Shown in pieces: positions 1 to 7,637 of a stretch of DNA of 33,333 bases (position 1 is its first letter; every line of letters starts with the position of its first letter). The DNA comes from an uncultured Thermoanaerobaculum sp. (GTDB lineage Bacteria; Acidobacteriota; Thermoanaerobaculia; Thermoanaerobaculales; Thermoanaerobaculaceae): assembly GCA_937934115.1 (NCBI GenBank), contig CALHAH010000036.1:1-33333 (forward strand). The letters run 5' to 3'. A program made the translations under genes and the position numbers. The notes under the pieces are model-generated. The model saw nothing but the letters and a program-made list of their open reading frames with translations. It made no database searches and was not told the DNA's origin.

Positions 1-128
1 CGGCGAATGCGAATTAGCAGAGCAACCCCAGGAAACCACCACGGCGTACGAATGTTCACCCGTAGTCGAGGAAAAAAGGCAGCCCGCAAACTGTAGAACG
101 CTACCATTTGCACGCGTGGGAAGACGCT
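1..128. other. Non-coding edge with weak terminator-like stem
   Basis: No gene is seen before the stop codon of the minus-strand gene at 129. Around 64-89 to 113 there is an imperfect inverted repeat (GCAAA and TTTGC arms plus an inner TGTAG/CTAC pairing with an internal loop). On the minus strand it is followed about nine bases later by a run of six T. It could be a weak intrinsic terminator for the gene ending at 129; the distance to the T run makes this uncertain. Confidence 0.3.
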
Positions 129-1181
129 TTACTGTTCCTCAATTCTGGCCAAAAACTCCTCAAGCGCAGCCCAGCGAATGAGGCCCAAGGGCGTTCGAAA
201 CCAAAGTCCCTCACCAGTCACTGCCACGTCCGCCCCACGCAAGGGCTGCGGAAGACGGAAAAACCAAGGCTTTTCGGGCTCCTGTGGCAGCACAGCAATT
301 AAGCCATCTGGCGTTGTGTTTTTCAACACCACCACGAGACGCGAACCCCAAAGGCCAAGAGATTGAACTACTCGACGCTGGGTGGGAGCAGATAGGTTTA
401 CCGCAGCGGGGGGTCTTTGCGTCGCGTCTGCGGGTACGAGGGCTTGCAGTTCGGCTTTCATGCGTTCCTGGTCACCCGCAGTGAGCTGCCCCTGGGAAAT
501 GGGCAGCTGCGTGCGCCGAACAACCTTTCCCGCTCGATTGAAACGTCTCACCTCCCCGCTATAAACGCCCACAGTCCACAATTCCCCCGAGGTAGTGGCC
601 ACACCGTCCACCGTCGCGTAAATACTTGCTGGATCCGCTGGGGCACGTCGCTGGGGGGCCCGCAGCAAAACGTCCTCTTGGCCGTTGCTCAGCTCCCGCA
701 GGACGACCAGGGGTTCCTCCCCTCCCGTGCCTGGAAAGGGCGGCGCGTTCAGGAAAAAAACCATGGCACCGTCCACCAACTCGGCACCCACTGGTGGCCT
801 ACGAAAAACAATGGTTTCTACAAACTTCCCATCTCTGAAAAGGCAGAGATCACCACCGTTCCGTAGGAGGGCCAGGTCCCCACGTTTGGCTTCCAGCCTC
901 GGTTCGACCAAGTTTGCACCACCAGGAGGCTCCAGGGCGGTAGTCTTCAACACCTCGAACGCGCGAAAGTTCACTAGAAAGTATTTGCCTTCCTCGTTTT
1001 GTGTCAAGGCAACAGCTTGTGAGCCTTCGGAACCAACAGAAACGATGTTCCCCAACCGGGAAAACAGGGAACGAGGCGCCGGTTCAAAAAGATCAAACGG
1101 TACTGACACCCAGCCCGGCTCCTCCGCCCAACCCAGCACCGAAAGGCTCAAAAAGGCAGCTGTTGTAAAAAAACGCGGCAT
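129..1181 (-). CDS. Exported protein of unknown function, propeller-like repeats
   Basis: A 350-residue protein, not recognised as a named family. The start chosen is the second in-frame ATG (MPRFFTTAAF), which has an AGGGGTG Shine-Dalgarno-like stretch six bases upstream; the ATG nine bases earlier lacks one. The N-terminus is a typical Sec signal (hydrophobic AAFLSLSVLG, likely cleavage after GWA). The rest is rich in short beta-strand-like segments such as GDLALLRNGGDLCLFRDG and GELWTVGVYSGEVRRFNRAG, which resemble blades of a beta-propeller. That fold is an inference. It starts 24 bases after the stop of the Cys-rich peptide at 1206-1406 and is probably co-transcribed with it. It is the second gene of a two-gene module that recurs at 14140-16504, 16864-19399 and 19881-21226. 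Confidence 0.8.
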   Translation of the reverse strand: MPRFFTTAAFLSLSVLGWAEEPGWVSVPFDLFEPAPRSLFSRLGNIVSVGSEGSQAVALTQNEEGKYFLVNFRAFEVLKTTALEPPGGANLVEPRLEAKRGDLALLRNGGDLCLFRDGKFVETIVFRRPPVGAELVDGAMVFFLNAPPFPGTGGEEPLVVLRELSNGQEDVLLRAPQRRAPADPASIYATVDGVATTSGELWTVGVYSGEVRRFNRAGKVVRRTQLPISQGQLTAGDQERMKAELQALVPADATQRPPAAVNLSAPTQRRVVQSLGLWGSRLVVVLKNTTPDGLIAVLPQEPEKPWFFRLPQPLRGADVAVTGEGLWFRTPLGLIRWAALEEFLARIEEQ

Positions 1182-1205
1182 CAATAGCACCCCTTTCGGC
1201 AGATT

Positions 1206-1406
1206 TTAGCAATACGTGATGGTTACGCTTCCGCTGTATTCACCGTCGCACGTGTAATGCTCGTGAATTTGCACTTCGCAGCCATTAGGGTCAGTGTACG
1301 TGGTGATGCACTGTTTTTTGCAGCCTGCCTGGACCGGTAGTACACCGCCCACCGCGCTGAAGAGAAGCACAACAACCAAGCTTAACCCAGCCACTGCTCG
1401 CAACAT
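1206..1406 (-). CDS. Small Cys-rich exported peptide (module A)
   Basis: A 66-residue peptide. The start is the ATG at 1406 (MLRAVAGLSL), nine bases after GGAGG; an in-frame ATG at 1415 sits too close to that site. Residues 1-27 form a clear Sec signal ending VLPVQA, cleaved before Gly-Cys. The mature part is about 39 residues with five cysteines (GCKKQC, NGC, YTC and a C-terminal YC), so one Cys may be unpaired, or disulfides may form between chains. No family was recognised. The gene sits behind the promoter-leader cassette at 1407-1491 and directly before the exported protein at 129-1181. The same layout is seen in modules B, C and D. Confidence 0.75.
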   Translation of the reverse strand: MLRAVAGLSLVVVLLFSAVGGVLPVQAGCKKQCITTYTDPNGCEVQIHEHYTCDGEYSGSVTITYC

Positions 1407-1491
1407 CGAACCCATCCTCCTTTGCCTTTGTGCCCCGCTCCCGGGCGCGGGGCTTCTTGTTGCGGGGATGAGACCATGCTTTTTTTGTCAA
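1407..1491 (-). promoter_or_regulatory. Promoter-leader cassette, copy A
   Basis: Read on the minus strand: TTGACA (1486-1491), an A tract of seven, a conserved block GCATGGTCTCATCC, then a hairpin with arms GCCCCGC/GCGGGGC (1432-1438 and 1447-1453) around an eight-base loop, then GGAGG and the start of the Cys-rich peptide. Copies B, C and D keep the same order; E keeps the block and the hairpin. The TTGACA is a likely -35 box. A matching -10 is not clear, because the distance to any candidate hexamer changes with the A tract. Upstream of the TTGACA this copy diverges from B, C and D and lacks the CCAAA-N3-TTTGG dyad. Confidence 0.65.
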
Positions 1492-1679
1492 GCCCTCGTT
1501 TCCAAAGGAGGTGGGGCGAGGCGGAGAAAACCGGGGATACCCGTTCCTGGCGCCGCTCGTGGCACCCCCGTGCCAGGGGATCACCAACGGCACAAAGCAT
1601 CCACTCCGCTTGCGGTCGAAGATTTGCTTGTGCTCAAGCGCAACCTGACGGTATGGTCGTTTTCACCCCCAAAACCCCC

Positions 1680-1708
1680 TTGCATTTTCGTCAAAAAAGG
1701 GTCATATT
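1680..1708 (+). promoter_or_regulatory. Possible promoter of the moa-mod operon
   Basis: TTGCAT at 1680-1685 and CATATT at 1703-1708 are separated by 17 bases. This would place transcription start near 1715, just before the candidate Moco riboswitch. The match to the vegetative consensus is only moderate (three and four of six), so this is a suggestion based on spacing and position. Confidence 0.35.
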
Positions 1709-1711
1709 GAG

Positions 1712-1840
1712 GGTGTCTCCGACCCGGGCCGCCTAAAGGCGTGCGCCCAAGGCGGACGGGCGGTGGGCACCGGCGGGTTGCCGGTGGACCCCAAGGGCCG
1801 TCCTGGAAACGGGGCGACCTCCCGGCTTTGGAAAGGAGGC
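1712..1840 (+). ncRNA. Candidate molybdenum cofactor (Moco) riboswitch leader
   Basis: The 130 bases before moaA are packed with paired elements. CTCC (1717-1720) and CCCGGG (1723-1728) can pair with CCCGG (1821-1825) and with GGAG of the ribosome binding site (1835-1838). Inside are a CACCGGC/GCCGGTG hairpin (about 1769-1787) and other GC-rich stems. Position before moaA, multi-stem build, the GGAAAC...CCTCCCGGCTTTGG tract and an outer helix covering the Shine-Dalgarno all fit the Moco RNA motif known upstream of Moco biosynthesis and molybdate transport genes. If so, Moco sufficiency would block translation of moaA and perhaps the whole operon. I could not run a covariance model; the call rests on context and visible pairing. 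Confidence 0.55.
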
Positions 1841-1843
1841 CAT

Positions 1844-2812
1844 GTGACCGTCCAGCCCCCACCTCCCGTAAAACCACAAACGCTTAGGCTTTCCCTCACC
1901 GACCGCTGCAATTTGCGCTGTCGTTACTGTATGCCTGCCGAAGGCGTGGCCTTCATCCCACACCACCAGCTTCCCAGCTTGGAGGAGCTGGCCCACGCCG
2001 TGGCTTTTTTGGTGCAACACTTGCATGTGAACCGCGTAAAGCTCACCGGTGGTGAGCCGTTGGTGCGTAAGGGGGTGGTGGAGCTGGTGGGCCTTCTGAG
2101 GGCCATCCCAGGCATCGAGGAAATTTCCATGACCACCAACGGCACCCGCCTGTCGGCGCTGGCAGCAGAGCTTCGACAAGCGGGGCTTGCCCGCGTGAAC
2201 GTTTCCCTGGATACCTTAAACCGCGAGCGCTTCCGGGAGCTCACCCGCGGGGGTGAGGTCAGTGAGGTACTGGCAGGCATTGCTGCTGCGCAGCGGGAAG
2301 GGCTTGTGCCGGTGAAGCTCAACGCGGTGCTGCGGGCCTCCACCTTCCGGGATGACGTTCCCCAGTTGGTGACGTATGCCGCGCGGGAAAAGCTGGAGCT
2401 GCGCTTCATCGAGCTCATGCGCACCGGCACTGAAGCCGCATGGGCGGAGCGGGAATACGTAAGCGCCCGCGAGGTGCAGGCGTTCCTTGCCCAACAAGGC
2501 GAGCTCGTCCCGCTCGTGGGGCACGCAAACACTCCTGCCCGCCGCACGCTGTTCCGCTACTCCGGTGGAGAGGTGCTGCTGGGTTGGATCACCCCCGTTT
2601 CCCATAGCTTTTGTGATGCCTGTAACCGCTTACGCCTGGATGCTCAGGGGCAGCTGCGGCGCTGCCTTATGGATCCCCTGACCGTGCCGCTGGTGGCCAT
2701 GCTCCGAGAAGGGGAGGCCAAGGCCTTGGCAGCCCTCGGCCCGTACCTTGCGGGCAAAAGACCGCCAGCGGCTATGGACTCGCAGCTGCCCATGAGCGCT
2801 GTGGGAGGCTAG
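1844..2812 (+). CDS. moaA: GTP 3',8-cyclase MoaA
   Basis: Radical SAM enzyme that converts GTP to 3',8-cyclo-GTP, the first step of molybdopterin synthesis, in the cytoplasm. The start is GTG at 1844, four bases after GGAGG (1835-1839); the open frame runs further upstream, but only through the structured leader. At 322 residues the length is normal. The N-terminal [4Fe-4S] motif CNLRCRYC uses Cys22, Cys26 and Cys29. The second cluster motif SHSFCDACNRLRLD with a further Cys 13 residues on (RRC) is present. The protein ends in Gly-Gly, the conserved C-terminal tail that MoaA needs for activity. Its stop is two bases before the moaC start, and it leads the operon moaA-moaC-MOSC/mogA-modABC. 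Confidence 0.95.
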   Translation: MTVQPPPPVKPQTLRLSLTDRCNLRCRYCMPAEGVAFIPHHQLPSLEELAHAVAFLVQHLHVNRVKLTGGEPLVRKGVVELVGLLRAIPGIEEISMTTNGTRLSALAAELRQAGLARVNVSLDTLNRERFRELTRGGEVSEVLAGIAAAQREGLVPVKLNAVLRASTFRDDVPQLVTYAAREKLELRFIELMRTGTEAAWAEREYVSAREVQAFLAQQGELVPLVGHANTPARRTLFRYSGGEVLLGWITPVSHSFCDACNRLRLDAQGQLRRCLMDPLTVPLVAMLREGEAKALAALGPYLAGKRPPAAMDSQLPMSAVGG

Positions 2813-2813
2813 G

Positions 2814-3299
2814 ATGAGCGAGCTGACGCATCTGGATGCGCAGGGCCGCACGCGGATGGTGGACGTGGGGGAAAAGGCCCCCACCCAGCGTCGGGCGGTG
2901 GCCGCCGCTACCTTGATGGTTGGCGAGGCCATTGCCCAGGCCGTTCGCCAAGGGAAAACCCCCAAGGGTAACGTTTTTGAAGCTGCGCGCCTGGCTGGCA
3001 TTGCCGCTGCCAAACGCACGTGGGAACTCATACCCCTTTGCCACCAGCTCCCCCTGGACTGGGTGCAGGTGGATTTTACCTTGGAGGCTGACCGGATCCA
3101 CATCCGCGCTGAGGCCAAGGCCTTGGCCAAAACCGGCGTGGAAATGGAGGCTCTTACGGCAGCAGCGGTGGCGGGCCTTACCCTTTACGACATGCTCAAG
3201 GCCTTGGGCAAGGGGATGGTTTTAGAAAACCTGAAGCTTTTGGAAAAGGAAGGCGGCACGTCCGGCCTTTGGCGACGGGAGGAAAGCCATGCAAGGTGA
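2814..3299 (+). CDS. moaC: Cyclic pyranopterin monophosphate synthase MoaC
   Basis: Converts 3',8-cyclo-GTP to cyclic pyranopterin monophosphate together with MoaA. At 161 residues it has the normal length for MoaC. Recognisable family motifs include MVDVGEK near residue 15, KGNVFEAARLAGIAAAK, the LIPLCHQLPL stretch around residues 73-82 and KTGVEMEALTAAAVAGLTLYDM near residues 105-125. The GVEMEALT segment and the LCH segment carry the catalytic Lys/His/Glu surroundings. The start ATG is two bases after the moaA stop, and the reading frame overlaps the next gene by 11 bases, so translational coupling is likely. Confidence 0.95.
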   Translation: MSELTHLDAQGRTRMVDVGEKAPTQRRAVAAATLMVGEAIAQAVRQGKTPKGNVFEAARLAGIAAAKRTWELIPLCHQLPLDWVQVDFTLEADRIHIRAEAKALAKTGVEMEALTAAAVAGLTLYDMLKALGKGMVLENLKLLEKEGGTSGLWRREESHAR

Positions 3300-4251
3300 A
3301 GTGGCCTTTGTCTGTATATCGGAAAAGAAAGGCACACCGAAGCACGCCGTTCCCAGCGGAGAGCTCATCGCCGGCTTCGGTGTCGCCGGGGATGCCCACG
3401 GCGGCGATTGGCATCGGCAGGTAAGTCTTTTGGATGAAGCGGACATTGAGTTCATGCGCAGCAAGGGCTTGCACCTCAAGCCCGGGGCTTTTGGGGAAAA
3501 CCTGGTGGTACGGGGCTTGCCTTTGGATTCGTTGGGAATTGGTACTCAGCTGGCCATCGGTCAAGCCCAGCTGGAAATTACGCAAGTGGGGAAGGAGTGC
3601 CACACCCGCTGCGCCATTTACTACAAGACCGGGGATTGCATCATGCCGCGGGCGGGTCTTTTTGCGCGGGTCATCCGGGGTGGTGCCGTGGCACCAGGGA
3701 ACGTCATTTCGGTGGCACGACTGGTGCCCCGCGACGCGGTGGTAGCCGCGGTGATCACGGTTTCCGATACCGCCAGTCGCGGGGAAGCGGCAGATACGGC
3801 GGGACCCGCGGTTCAGGCTTTGCTCTCCCAACACCTCGGTGCCTTTGTGGTGGAAGCCGCGGTGGTCCCCGATGAACTACCGGTGATCCAAAAAACCCTC
3901 CGCGACCTGGCCAGCCGAGGACTGGATTTGATCCTGACCGTCGGCGGCACCGGCCTGGGACCACGCGATGTGACCCCGGAAGCCACCCTTGGGGTAATAC
4001 AGCGCCCAGTGCCGGGAATTGCCGAGGCCATGCGCGCCGCTTCCGCGCAAAAAACCCCTAAGGCTTGGTTGCAGCGCGGCCTCGCCGGGGTTTTGGGGCG
4101 CACGCTCATCGTCAACTTGCCTGGGTCGCGACGAGCTGCCAGCGAAAATCTGGAAGTGGTGTTACCGCTCTTGCCCCACGCCATACGTCTCCTGCGTGGA
4201 CACACGGCCCACCCGGAAACCGACCGCGAAAGGCAGGTAGCTTCAGCATGA
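3289..4251 (+). CDS. MOSC domain fused to molybdopterin adenylyltransferase (MogA/MoaB-like)
   Basis: A 320-residue two-domain protein. Residues 1-145 form a MOSC domain, with GVAGDAHGGDWHRQVSLL near the start, KPGAFGENLVVRG in the middle and the conserved Cys in GKECHTRCAIYYKTGDCIMP. Residues 150-320 form a MogA/MoaB domain with ITVSDTASRGEAADTAGP, the TVGGTGLGPRDVTPEA nucleotide-binding loop and NLPGSRRAASENLE. MogA adenylylates molybdopterin before metal insertion; MOSC domains bind or transfer the cofactor or its sulfur. The fusion would join late cofactor synthesis with handling of the finished cofactor, which is an inference. It overlaps moaC by 11 bases and shares an ATGA overlap with the downstream modA. 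Confidence 0.92.
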   Translation: MQGEVAFVCISEKKGTPKHAVPSGELIAGFGVAGDAHGGDWHRQVSLLDEADIEFMRSKGLHLKPGAFGENLVVRGLPLDSLGIGTQLAIGQAQLEITQVGKECHTRCAIYYKTGDCIMPRAGLFARVIRGGAVAPGNVISVARLVPRDAVVAAVITVSDTASRGEAADTAGPAVQALLSQHLGAFVVEAAVVPDELPVIQKTLRDLASRGLDLILTVGGTGLGPRDVTPEATLGVIQRPVPGIAEAMRAASAQKTPKAWLQRGLAGVLGRTLIVNLPGSRRAASENLEVVLPLLPHAIRLLRGHTAHPETDRERQVASA

Positions 4252-4976
4252 CAGCGCTGCTCCTTTTGGCCTTGGCTTCCCCACCACCGGAGCTTTTGGT
4301 GTTTGCCGGAGCTGCCAGCAAGCCGGTTTTGGACGAGGCGGCAGTGGCCGTGCAAAAGGAACTGGGCGTAAAGCTGGTTTTCTCCTACGGTGGCTCGGGA
4401 ACGGTGCTCTCGCAAATGGAGCTCGCTCGCCAAGGGGATCTCTACATCCCCGGGAGCCATGATTGGTTGGAACGGGCCATCCAAAGGCAGTTGGTGGATC
4501 CCAAAACCCGGGTGGACTTCGCTTTTTTGCGTCCGGCATTGTTGGTGCTCAAGGGCAACCCGAAAAACATTGGCACGCTGGCGGACTTGGCGCGAGAGGA
4601 TATCCGGGCAGCGCTGGCCGATCCCCGCACCGTGTGCGTGGGGGAGTACGGGGAAAAGGTGCTCAAGCGCGCCGGCCAATGGGAAAAGGTCATGCCCAAG
4701 CTGGGCCGCGCCCATTCCTGTGAGGCGGTGGCTAACCTCTTGGCTACCAAAACCGTGGACGCCGTGCTGGGGTGGGACGTGTTTGTTCACTGGTTTCCCG
4801 CAGAGGTGGAGGAGGTGCCGCTGCCAAAAGACCTTACTCCGGAGCAAGCCACCGTGCCGGGCGCGGTTTCGGTTTTTTCCACACATCCTAAGGAAGCTCT
4901 AGACGTGCTTCGTTGGCTGGCAGGACCCAAGGGGAAGGCCATTTGGCGCCAGTACGGCTACCGCACCGAGCCGTGA
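4248..4976 (+). CDS. modA: Molybdate (or tungstate) ABC transporter substrate-binding protein
   Basis: A periplasmic binding protein that captures molybdate or tungstate. The start is the ATG at 4248, whose first four bases overlap the previous stop (ATGA); this gives 242 residues. A short hydrophobic signal (MTALLLLALASPPPE) precedes the mature sequence. Family features are LLVFAGAASKPVLDEAA, the oxyanion-binding YGGSGTVLSQ stretch and GDLYIPGSHDWLERA. The end overlaps the modB start by three bases (GTGA). The place after Moco genes and before modB and modC makes the assignment firm; preference for Mo or W cannot be read from the sequence. Confidence 0.88.
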   Translation: MTALLLLALASPPPELLVFAGAASKPVLDEAAVAVQKELGVKLVFSYGGSGTVLSQMELARQGDLYIPGSHDWLERAIQRQLVDPKTRVDFAFLRPALLVLKGNPKNIGTLADLAREDIRAALADPRTVCVGEYGEKVLKRAGQWEKVMPKLGRAHSCEAVANLLATKTVDAVLGWDVFVHWFPAEVEEVPLPKDLTPEQATVPGAVSVFSTHPKEALDVLRWLAGPKGKAIWRQYGYRTEP

Positions 4977-5737
4977 GGCAGTCTCCTTTTGGTTTGGCCG
5001 CCACCACCTCCGCCGTGGTTCTGGCCTTGTTTGTGCTGTGGCTTTTGGCCAGTCTCGCGCGCCTGGCGGTGCTAGGACCTGGCCGAAAGCCGCCCACCGC
5101 CATCCTGGTGCCCTTGGGCTTGAGCTTAGCTTCCGCCAGCATGGCCACGCTATTCGCCCTGATGCTGGGAGTCCCCGCCGCCTGGTGGCTCGCCCGCAGC
5201 CGGTGGGGGGGACGTACGTGGGTGGCTTTGCTTTTGGACCTGCCGTTGGTGCTTTCCCCGGTAGCCTTGGGCACAGCGCTCTTGCTTTTCTTGCAGTTCC
5301 CCCCCGGCTCAACTTTGGAGAGGCTCATCGGCGTGACCTTCCGCTTTCCCGGAGTGGTGCTGGCTCAGTTTACGGTGGTTTTGGCCTTGGTGGTGCGTGC
5401 TGCCACCGCGGCTTTTGCCCAAGCAAGCCTTGAGCTGGAAAAACACGCCGTCACGTACGGCGCCACCAGGTGGTTCATCCTTACTCAGGTTACGCTGCCC
5501 GCCAGCAAACCTGGCCTTTTGGCGGCGGCGGTATTGGCCTTCGGCCGGGCCTTGGGAGAGTTTGGTGCCACCGTGACCGTGGCTGGCACCATTCCTGGGC
5601 GAACGGAAACCCTAGCCACTGGGGTTTACATGGCGCTCGCCGCCGGTGAGCTGCGGTTAGCTGCACAACTGGCCTTGGTCTTGGTGTTGGCGGCGGCTTT
5701 GGCCTTGGCTGCGGTGCGGTACTGGGAGAAAAGGTGA
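4973..5737 (+). CDS. modB: Molybdate ABC transporter permease ModB
   Basis: Integral membrane permease of 254 residues. The start is taken as GTG at 4973, which overlaps the modA stop; longer in-frame starts lie inside modA and would add a polar tail. About five to six hydrophobic segments are visible (for example TTSAVVLALFVLWLLASLA near residue 10 and the AAQLALVLVLAAALALAAV segment at the C-terminus). The cytoplasmic EAA-type loop that contacts the ATPase is seen as SLELEKHAVTYGATRWFILTQVTLP, followed by FGRALGEFGATVTVAG, a ModB hallmark. It ends in a GTGA overlap with modC. Confidence 0.92.
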   Translation: MRQSPFGLAATTSAVVLALFVLWLLASLARLAVLGPGRKPPTAILVPLGLSLASASMATLFALMLGVPAAWWLARSRWGGRTWVALLLDLPLVLSPVALGTALLLFLQFPPGSTLERLIGVTFRFPGVVLAQFTVVLALVVRAATAAFAQASLELEKHAVTYGATRWFILTQVTLPASKPGLLAAAVLAFGRALGEFGATVTVAGTIPGRTETLATGVYMALAAGELRLAAQLALVLVLAAALALAAVRYWEKR

Positions 5738-6825
5738 GCTCGGCCCTAGAACTGCAAAAGGTAGTGGTTCGAAGAGGCCAATTTCAGCTGGGGCCCATCG
5801 ACCTTGCGGTGGCTGACGGGGAGTACCTGGTGGTCCTGGGCCCTTCCGGAGCCGGGAAAACCGTGCTTTTGGAAACCATGGCCGGCTGGCACTTCTGGGA
5901 CGAAGGCGAGGTCTTTTGCCACGGCCAACCGCTTTTCGCGGTTCCCCCCCGCCGCCGGCGCATGGCTTACCTTTCCCAGCATTTGCCCCTGCTTCCTCAC
6001 GCTTCCGTCCAACACAACATCACCTTTGGCGTGCGCTGCCGAAATGAAAAAGCCGACCCCAAACTCTTGCAACGCCTCGTGGCGATGTTGGGCCTGGAAG
6101 CAGTTTGGAAGCGAAGCGATGTACGCACTTTGTCGCGGGGGGAACAGCAAAGGGTGGCTTTGGCGCAAGCGCTGCTCACGCAACCGCAGATCTTGCTTTT
6201 GGACGAGCCCTCCACCGCCCTGGACCCCCACCGCAAACCCGAGCTTTGGCAGCTTTTACGCACCGTGCATCGGGAGTTTGGCTGCACCGTGGTGCACATC
6301 ACCCACGACCGCAACGAGGCTTTCTTCCTCGGGCAAAGGATTGCCGTGGTGCTGGCGGGAAAGCTGCAGCAGTTGGCTAGCCCCCAGGAACTCTACCACC
6401 AGCCCGCCACCTGGGCTGTGGCTCGGTTTTTAAGCCCCGAAAATCTCTGGCCGGTGGCCAACGCGGAAGGGACACGCAACGGTCTTAAGGTACGCCTCGC
6501 CACCGTGCCGGTTACCCTTGAGGTTTGGCGGCGGGGAAAAGCTGCCTTTGTGGGTATCCGCCCCGAAGAGGTTGCCATCATTGACCCCCACCGTCCCTTG
6601 GGGCCCCAGGTGCAGCGCAACGTTTTCGCAGCGAGCGTTGCGGATTTAATGTTCCTGGACGGACAAGCTCAGGTGCACATGGAAACCAAAGAAGGGCTTC
6701 TGGTCACGGCCCGAGTGCCGTTGTGCACGGCGTTGGATCGGGGGCTCTCCGTGGGGCAGGAGGTAAAACTTTGCCTGAAGCCTCGCGCCTTGTACCTGCT
6801 GCCAGAAGCCGACGGCGGCTCATGA
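5734..6825 (+). CDS. modC: Molybdate ABC transporter ATP-binding protein ModC
   Basis: ATPase that drives molybdate import, 363 residues from a GTG start at 5734 overlapping the modB stop. The Walker A motif GPSGAGKT lies near residues 37-44. The signature is LSRGEQQR rather than the usual LSGGQ, Walker B is ILLLDEPSTALD, and the switch histidine lies in VVHITHDRNEAFF. Residues after about 230 form the regulatory TOBE/MOP-type part, with GIRPEEVAI marking its start. The last six bases overlap the 3' end of the convergent enoyl-CoA hydratase gene, leaving no room for a terminator between the two. Confidence 0.92.
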   Translation: MSSALELQKVVVRRGQFQLGPIDLAVADGEYLVVLGPSGAGKTVLLETMAGWHFWDEGEVFCHGQPLFAVPPRRRRMAYLSQHLPLLPHASVQHNITFGVRCRNEKADPKLLQRLVAMLGLEAVWKRSDVRTLSRGEQQRVALAQALLTQPQILLLDEPSTALDPHRKPELWQLLRTVHREFGCTVVHITHDRNEAFFLGQRIAVVLAGKLQQLASPQELYHQPATWAVARFLSPENLWPVANAEGTRNGLKVRLATVPVTLEVWRRGKAAFVGIRPEEVAIIDPHRPLGPQVQRNVFAASVADLMFLDGQAQVHMETKEGLLVTARVPLCTALDRGLSVGQEVKLCLKPRALYLLPEADGGS

Positions 6826-7593
6826 AGCCAGCCAATCGCGAAAGCGTTTGTGGGTCAAAAAATGCTCCACACCCACGCGGAAGTCCCCCTGTTCGCGCTG
6901 GGCGGCGTTCACCTGGGCAGCGCGAGCCAATTGCTGATCCAGCTGCGGATGGGAAAGTTCCAGGAGCAACCGCTTGCAAGCAGTGACCGCCGAGGGTGCG
7001 GTTTTGGCGGCCACCTCCAAAGCCAGCTCCTGGGCCCGGGCCAAAGGATCAGGAACCACCTCGTCCACCAAACCCAAATCGTGGGCCTGAGCCGCGGAAA
7101 GCGGTTTGGGGTTCAAAAAAAGCTGCGCCAAGCGGCTAGTTACCACCCGCCGGTTCAAAAACACGCTAATGAGTGCCGGCACAAACCCCAAGCGCAGCTC
7201 GGAAAACTGCAGCACCGCTTGCGGGGAAGCCACCACAAAATCGCAAGCACAGGCCAACCCCGCCCCCCCACCAAAGGCCGAGCCTTCCACCGCTGCCACC
7301 GTCAGGTGCGGAAAGTGCAAAAGCGCAGAGTAAAGGGCCGCCAAGCGGCTCGCTTCCTTCTGCCCTGCCCCCGGCTGGTCAAGGCTTTCCGCAAGCTCCC
7401 CCAAATGTGCTCCGGCACAAAAGTGACCACCTTGGCCGGTGAGGATAAGCGCCCGTAACGGCTCGGACCGTAAACGGGAAAGGTGCGAGGTGAGAAGGTC
7501 CACGGTTTCTCGGGACAGGGCGTTGCGCGCTTCCGGCCTGGCCAACTCTAAGATGGCAAAGGCTCCGTTCATCGTCAGGCGTACCGACTCCAT
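6820..7593 (-). CDS. Enoyl-CoA hydratase/isomerase family protein
   Basis: Crotonase-fold enzyme of 257 residues, usual family length. The oxyanion-hole region is GGHFCAGAHLGEL, and EGSAFGGGAGLACACDFVVAS matches the second active-site segment. In standard enoyl-CoA hydratase a Glu follows the GGG block (GGGCEL); here that position is Gly (GGGAGL). The second catalytic Glu is kept in FSELRLGFVPALIS. This combination resembles methylglutaconyl-CoA hydratase-type members of leucine degradation and other one-Glu members of the family, so substrate and exact reaction are open. ATG at 7593 follows a GGAGG that is rather far away (about 15 bases). It is the only gene in this part on the minus strand. 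Confidence 0.85.
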   Translation of the reverse strand: MESVRLTMNGAFAILELARPEARNALSRETVDLLTSHLSRLRSEPLRALILTGQGGHFCAGAHLGELAESLDQPGAGQKEASRLAALYSALLHFPHLTVAAVEGSAFGGGAGLACACDFVVASPQAVLQFSELRLGFVPALISVFLNRRVVTSRLAQLFLNPKPLSAAQAHDLGLVDEVVPDPLARAQELALEVAAKTAPSAVTACKRLLLELSHPQLDQQLARAAQVNAAQREQGDFRVGVEHFLTHKRFRDWLAS

Positions 7594-7637
7594 AAATTGA
7601 TGCTATCACCTCCCGGTTTCGTGTACGCTGTGCAACC

